Assembly: GCA_035286465.1 (NCBI GenBank)
Contig: DATEDF010000089.1
Coordinates: 62,001-126,000, forward strand
Length of the DNA: 64,000 bases
Source of the DNA: Fen-1231 sp035286465
GTDB taxonomy: Bacteria > Gemmatimonadota > Gemmatimonadetes > Gemmatimonadales > Gemmatimonadaceae
Direction: 5' to 3'
The notes under the pieces are model-generated. The model had not been told where the DNA came from. It worked only from the letters and a program-made list of their open reading frames with translations, and ran no database searches. Position numbers and translations under genes: made by a program. Shown one piece after another: positions 60,718 through 64,000 of this stretch. The stretch's first letter is position 1; each line of letters starts with the position of its first letter.

Positions 60718-61880
60718 CGGGCGGTCACCGTCGAAAGGAACGAGCGACCGGCGCCACTGAACGGCAGGCCCATCCACTCGGCGACCGTGGCTCCGAGGTC
60801 GGAATAGGTGGGGCGCCGCCCGATGGCCGCGGGGCGCACGCGCGGCCCGAGCACGAGGACCGGCACGTTCTCGCGCGCGTGATCGGTGGACGGCGTGGTC
60901 GGGTCGTTGCCGTGGTCGGCGGTGATGAAGAGCAGATCGTCCTCGCGCAGGGCGGCGATGAGAGCGGGAAGCGCAGCGTCGAACTCGCGGAGCGCTCTAT
61001 AGAACCCCGCAACGTCGTTCCGGTGCCCGTACGACTGGTCGAAATCTACAAGGTTGGCGAAGAGGAACCCACTTCCCGAGGCCAGCCAGTCGAGGATCCG
61101 CGCGATGCCTTCGGCGTTGCCCGCGGTGTGCCCGCCCTCGATCCCGCGCCGCGCGAAGAGGTCGTCCACCTTCCCCACGCCGGTGCGCGGGATTCCGGCG
61201 GCGGCCAGCGCGTCCACGAGCGTCTCTCCCGGGGGCGCGAGCGAGAAGTCGCGGCGGTGGGCGGTGCGGGTCCACGCGCCGGTCGTGCCCACGAACGGCC
61301 GCGCGATCACGCGGGCGACGTTGTGCGGGGGCGCGAGCATGGCGCGCGCCGTGCGGCACGCGGCGTAGAGCTCCTCGAGCGGCACGACGTCCTCGTGCGC
61401 CGCCACCTGGAAGACCGAATCGGCGGACGTGTACACGATCCAGGCACCGGTCTTCACATGCTCGTCGCCGAAGCGATCGAGGATCGCGGTGCCGCTCAGG
61501 GCGACGTTGCCGGTCACGGCACGCCGCGTGCGGCGGGCGAACTCGCCGAGCACGTCCGCCGGGAAGCCGTCGGGGTACGTCGGGAACGGCGTCGCGAGGT
61601 GCAGCCCGGCGATCTCCCAGTGGCCGGTGGTGCTGTCCTTGCCCGCCGACCTGGGCTCGAGAACTCCGAAGGCGCCGGTGGGACTCGTCGCGGGCAACAT
61701 GCCCCTGAGCGGCGCGACGCCGCCGAGCCCGGCGCGCTGGAGGTTGGGCAGATCGAGCCCGCCGACGGCGTCGGCGACGTGGCCGAGCGTGTGGCTCTCC
61801 GCGTCACCGTAGGCGGCCGCATCGTGCGCGGCGCCGATGCCGACGCCGTCGAGGACGAGAATGATCGCGCGGTGCGTCAC
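60714..61880 (-). CDS. deoB: Phosphopentomutase
   Basis: Interconverts ribose/deoxyribose 1- and 5-phosphates in nucleoside breakdown. The 388-aa alkaline-phosphatase-fold protein has VLDGVGIGAAHDA, the catalytic-Thr segment GKDSTTGHWEIAG, FANLVDFDQSYGHRND and FITADHGNDPTT, with the metal ligands. The GTG start at 61880 overlaps the alr stop. Confidence 0.96.
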   Translation of the reverse strand: MTHRAIILVLDGVGIGAAHDAAAYGDAESHTLGHVADAVGGLDLPNLQRAGLGGVAPLRGMLPATSPTGAFGVLEPRSAGKDSTTGHWEIAGLHLATPFPTYPDGFPADVLGEFARRTRRAVTGNVALSGTAILDRFGDEHVKTGAWIVYTSADSVFQVAAHEDVVPLEELYAACRTARAMLAPPHNVARVIARPFVGTTGAWTRTAHRRDFSLAPPGETLVDALAAAGIPRTGVGKVDDLFARRGIEGGHTAGNAEGIARILDWLASGSGFLFANLVDFDQSYGHRNDVAGFYRALREFDAALPALIAALREDDLLFITADHGNDPTTPSTDHARENVPVLVLGPRVRPAAIGRRPTYSDLGATVAEWMGLPFSGAGRSFLSTVTAR

Positions 61881-62971
61881 GCGTAGCGTCGTGGCAGTCG
61901 CTGACGCAGTCCGGTGAGGATTTCGTACGGTGAGAGGCCGCACGCGGTCGCGACGTCCTCGACCGAGATGGACGCGCCGCCGTCCGTGCCGATGAGCGTC
62001 GCGACATCGCCGATGGCGCACGCGATGGACGTGACGTCAACCATCGTCATGTCCATCGTGACGGTCCCGACCACGTTCGCGCGCGCGCCGCGGAGGAGCG
62101 CCGCGCCGACGTTCCCGAGCGAGCGCCGGTAGCCGTCGGCGTAGCCCAGGGCCAGCGTCGCGACGCGCGTCGGTCGCGAGGCGGTCCAGCTCGCGCCGTA
62201 GCTCACCGTCTCGCCCTGTCGCACGTCGCGCAGCTCGGCGACACGCGCGCAAAGCCGCACGACGGGTTCCGGCGCGAGCGCCGCACGCGGGCCGCTGCCG
62301 ACACCGTAGAGAAAGACGCCCGGTCGCACAACGCTCCATGGTGGCGCCCCACGGGCCGGGCGCCGCGTGATGGCGGCGCTGTTGTCGGTGTGCAGCAGCG
62401 ACGGTCTCACCGGGAGCGCCGCGACCGCCTCGCGGAATCGCCGTTCCTGCGTCTCCATCGAGCCGTCGTCCAGCTCCGCGGAGTGGAAGTGCGTGAACGC
62501 GCCCTCGGGCGGCCCTCGGCGCACGACGTCGGCGACGCTGCCGATCGCGTCCCACCGCACGCCCGCGCGGTTCATTCCCGTCTCAATCGCGAGATGCCAC
62601 GGGCCGCCACCGGAGTCGAGCCACGCCGCGACCGTGCCGGGGTCACCGAGCGCGGGCGTGAGCCCGGCTTCGCGGGTCGCGGCGATTTCGCCGGGGAGGA
62701 TCGGCGTGAAGGCGAAGACAGGGCGCGAGACCCCGGCGGCGCGCAGCTCGCGCCCTTCGTCCACGGTCGCGACGCCGAAGCCGAGCGGATCGAGCTGGTC
62801 GAGCGCGCGGACGACCTCCACGACACCCAGCCCATAGGCGTCGGCCTTCACCATCGGCACGAGCGGCACGCGCGCGTGGCGGGCGAGCGCCGCCCCATTG
62901 CGCACGAGCGCGCCCAGATCAACGTGGACCCAGGCGCGCGGCATTCCCGAAGCGATAGATTGCGTCGTCAT
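61877..62971 (-). CDS. alr: Alanine racemase
   Basis: Makes D-alanine for peptidoglycan. The 364-aa protein has the PLP lysine Lys42 in MVKADAYGLG, the loop around ETGMNRAGVR, the catalytic Tyr in VSYGASWTA, and LGYADGYRR plus VGTVTMDMTMVDV. It heads the alr-deoB-cdd-lipoprotein-OMP-kinase-miaB operon. Its promoter (62985-63013) lies across the start of the divergent mazG gene. Confidence 0.96.
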   Translation of the reverse strand: MTTQSIASGMPRAWVHVDLGALVRNGAALARHARVPLVPMVKADAYGLGVVEVVRALDQLDPLGFGVATVDEGRELRAAGVSRPVFAFTPILPGEIAATREAGLTPALGDPGTVAAWLDSGGGPWHLAIETGMNRAGVRWDAIGSVADVVRRGPPEGAFTHFHSAELDDGSMETQERRFREAVAALPVRPSLLHTDNSAAITRRPARGAPPWSVVRPGVFLYGVGSGPRAALAPEPVVRLCARVAELRDVRQGETVSYGASWTASRPTRVATLALGYADGYRRSLGNVGAALLRGARANVVGTVTMDMTMVDVTSIACAIGDVATLIGTDGGASISVEDVATACGLSPYEILTGLRQRLPRRYA

Positions 62972-62984
62972 TCCCAGAGGGCGG

Positions 62985-63013
62985 AAGCTAGATCACACCG
63001 AGGGGCCATGCAA
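62985..63013 (-). promoter_or_regulatory. Promoter of the alr operon
   Basis: TTGCAT (63013-63008), 17 bp, TAGCTT (62990-62985) on the minus strand. The -35 box spans the mazG ATG and its next codon. Transcription would start near 62978, about seven bases before the alr ATG, giving a very short leader. Confidence 0.7.
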
Positions 63014-63886
63014 GACGACTCCACGCAAAAGACGCTCGAGGACGCCCTCGCCACCATGCGCGACCTGCGCGCGCGCGACGCGTGGGACAGGGCGCAGACG
63101 CACGAGTCGCTGCGCCCGTACCTCAACGAGGAGATGCACGAACTGGACGATGCGCTGCGCGCGGGCGACGACGCCGCGATGCGCAGCGAGCTCGGCGACG
63201 TGCTCCTCCAGGTGCTCTTCCACGCGATCATCGCCGAGGAACGCGGCGCGTTCGACATTGGCGACGTCGCGGGGTCGCTCGTCGCGAAGATGCACAAGCG
63301 GCATCCGTGGCTGTACGGAGAGAAAACGGGAGGCGGAAGGGGGAAAGCGGGCGACGCGAAGGCGGCGGCAGAAGGCGGGGCTCAGACGGTGGATGCCGCC
63401 ACCGGAAGCGAGGCGCGCGAGCCGTGGGAGCAGATGAAGGCACGCTCGCGCGGCACGCTCGCCGAGGGGCTGCCCAGCGGGCTCCCCGCCCTGCACCGCG
63501 CCCACCGGCTCCAGGAGCGCGCCGCCGGCGTGGGCTTCGACTGGCCCGACGTACGCGGGCCGGTCGAGAAGGTGCGCGAGGAACTCCAGGAGGTCGAAGC
63601 CGAGATCACCAGGCACGGCGCCGAGTTCGCCACTCACGGCGTGCCGTCCGCCGACCCGCGGCACGCGCGGCTGGAGCACGAGCTGGGCGATCTCCTGTTC
63701 TCCGTCGTGAACCTCTGCCGGAAGGCGGGGGTGCATCCGGCGCTCGCGCTCGACCGCGCCAACGAACGCTTTCAGCGGAGGTGGGAGGGAATCGAGCGGC
63801 TGGCGGAAGAGCGCGGGATCGAGGTGCGGACGGCGGGACTCGAGGTGCTCGATTCGCTCTGGGACGAGGTGAAGAACGACGAGTAG
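63008..63886 (+). CDS. mazG: Nucleoside triphosphate pyrophosphohydrolase MazG
   Basis: Hydrolyses NTPs and dNTPs to the monophosphate plus pyrophosphate. The 292-aa protein has two MazG helical domains: EEMHELDDALRAGD with SELGDVLLQVLFH in the first, VREELQEVEAEI with HELGDLLFSVVNLCRKAG in the second, separated by a Gly/Ala-rich linker (about 100-140). GAGG lies just before ATG 63008. Its TAG stop is part of an inverted repeat. Confidence 0.93.
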   Translation: MQDDSTQKTLEDALATMRDLRARDAWDRAQTHESLRPYLNEEMHELDDALRAGDDAAMRSELGDVLLQVLFHAIIAEERGAFDIGDVAGSLVAKMHKRHPWLYGEKTGGGRGKAGDAKAAAEGGAQTVDAATGSEAREPWEQMKARSRGTLAEGLPSGLPALHRAHRLQERAAGVGFDWPDVRGPVEKVREELQEVEAEITRHGAEFATHGVPSADPRHARLEHELGDLLFSVVNLCRKAGVHPALALDRANERFQRRWEGIERLAEERGIEVRTAGLEVLDSLWDEVKNDE

Positions 63887-63953
63887 ACGGTAATCGGTTT
63901 TCGGTTGTCGGTCGTCGGCTGAGAACCGAAGACCGACAACCGACAACCGTCTA
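63884..63953. terminator. Low-complexity inverted repeat between convergent genes (word TCGGTTGTCGG), possible two-way terminator
   Basis: The left arm 63884-63918 starts with the mazG stop TAG and continues TAGACGGTAATCGGTTTTCGG and on. The right arm 63926-63953 carries the complementary words CCGACAACCGACAACCGTCTA and ends with the TAG stop of the opposing gene. The arms pair over about 28 bp with a 7-bp bulge, centre CTGAGAA. It could terminate both genes. Confidence 0.85.
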
Positions 63954-64000
63954 CTTGCCGTTGTCGTTCACGGTCTCAACCGGTGCATCATCCTCGGAAA
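63951..64000 (-). CDS. C-terminal end of an unidentified minus-strand gene
   Basis: Only the last 15 codons are visible, ending SEDDAPVETVNDNGK with a TAG at 63953-63951. The acidic end and the placement of the stop in an inverted repeat suggest a real gene, but neither its identity nor its start can be seen. Confidence 0.45.
   Translation of the reverse strand, partial: SEDDAPVETVNDNGK

Overview
The window is very GC-rich (about 70% by eye), densely coded chromosomal DNA from a diderm bacterium. Outer-membrane barrels, a TonB-dependent receptor, lipoproteins, a 'QNYPNPFNP' cell-surface sorting-type domain, many GTG starts and a raiA-hprK-mannose-PTS-HPr-EI cluster together suggest Gemmatimonadota; this is inferred from gene content, not from a marker-gene search. 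I see no phage, transposase, CRISPR or plasmid genes. From 19.0 to 63.0 kb every protein gene lies on the minus strand.

Layout. 1-4.5 kb: minus-strand operon pyrR-pyrB-pyrC, a class II aldolase and a coiled-coil/zinc-ribbon protein cut by the window edge. 4.6-7.4 kb: GT2 glycosyltransferase and YdjC-type deacetylase (plus) facing a GT87-like membrane glycosyltransferase. 7.5-12.1 kb: a 60-aa ORF and two secreted amidohydrolases, one of them a double-domain fusion. 12.2-15.3 kb: a large AAA/LuxR regulator. 15.3-19.0 kb: secreted protein, two tRNA-Ser genes, tadA and a lipoprotein with an M30-like peptidase motif. 19.0-25 kb: clpB, a small secreted sorting-domain protein with its own promoter and terminator, selB and recO. 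25-30.2 kb: a complete cobalamin uptake operon (btuF-btuC-btuD-btuB) behind a well-formed cobalamin riboswitch and a clear promoter. 30-33 kb: metK, a bifunctional nuclease and a membrane protein. 33.2-49 kb: an 18-gene chain, almost all with overlapping stop/start codons (fmdB-argS-pfkB-purM-OMP-ribD-ribE-ribBA-ribH-nusB-GT4-raiA-hprK-EIIA-EIIB-EIIC-EIID-HPr-EI). 49-53 kb: zinc-ribbon protein, methylmalonyl-CoA mutase large subunit, fbp. 53-63 kb: alr-deoB-cdd-lipoprotein-OMP-hybrid kinase-miaB-comEC. 63-64 kb: mazG (plus) and the tail of a convergent gene.

How parts fit together. Cobalamin uptake under riboswitch control serves enzymes such as the methylmalonyl-CoA mutase 20 kb away. HPr carries both His15 and Ser46, and the cluster encodes HPr kinase plus all four mannose-family EII parts, so a sugar-transporting and regulatory PTS is encoded next to a ribosome hibernation factor. 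Four promoters of one architecture (TTGnnn, 17 bp, TAnnTT) can be read.

The most unusual signal is a scattered family of long, low-complexity inverted repeats at gene ends (16.3, 25.0, 42.8, 51.7-51.9 and 63.9 kb). Each locus is built from its own degenerate short word (GTAGACAGT, GTGAAGGGCGAAGGG, GTCGGTGATCGG and so on). In three cases the word contains the stop codon of the adjoining gene. I know of no named family matching it.
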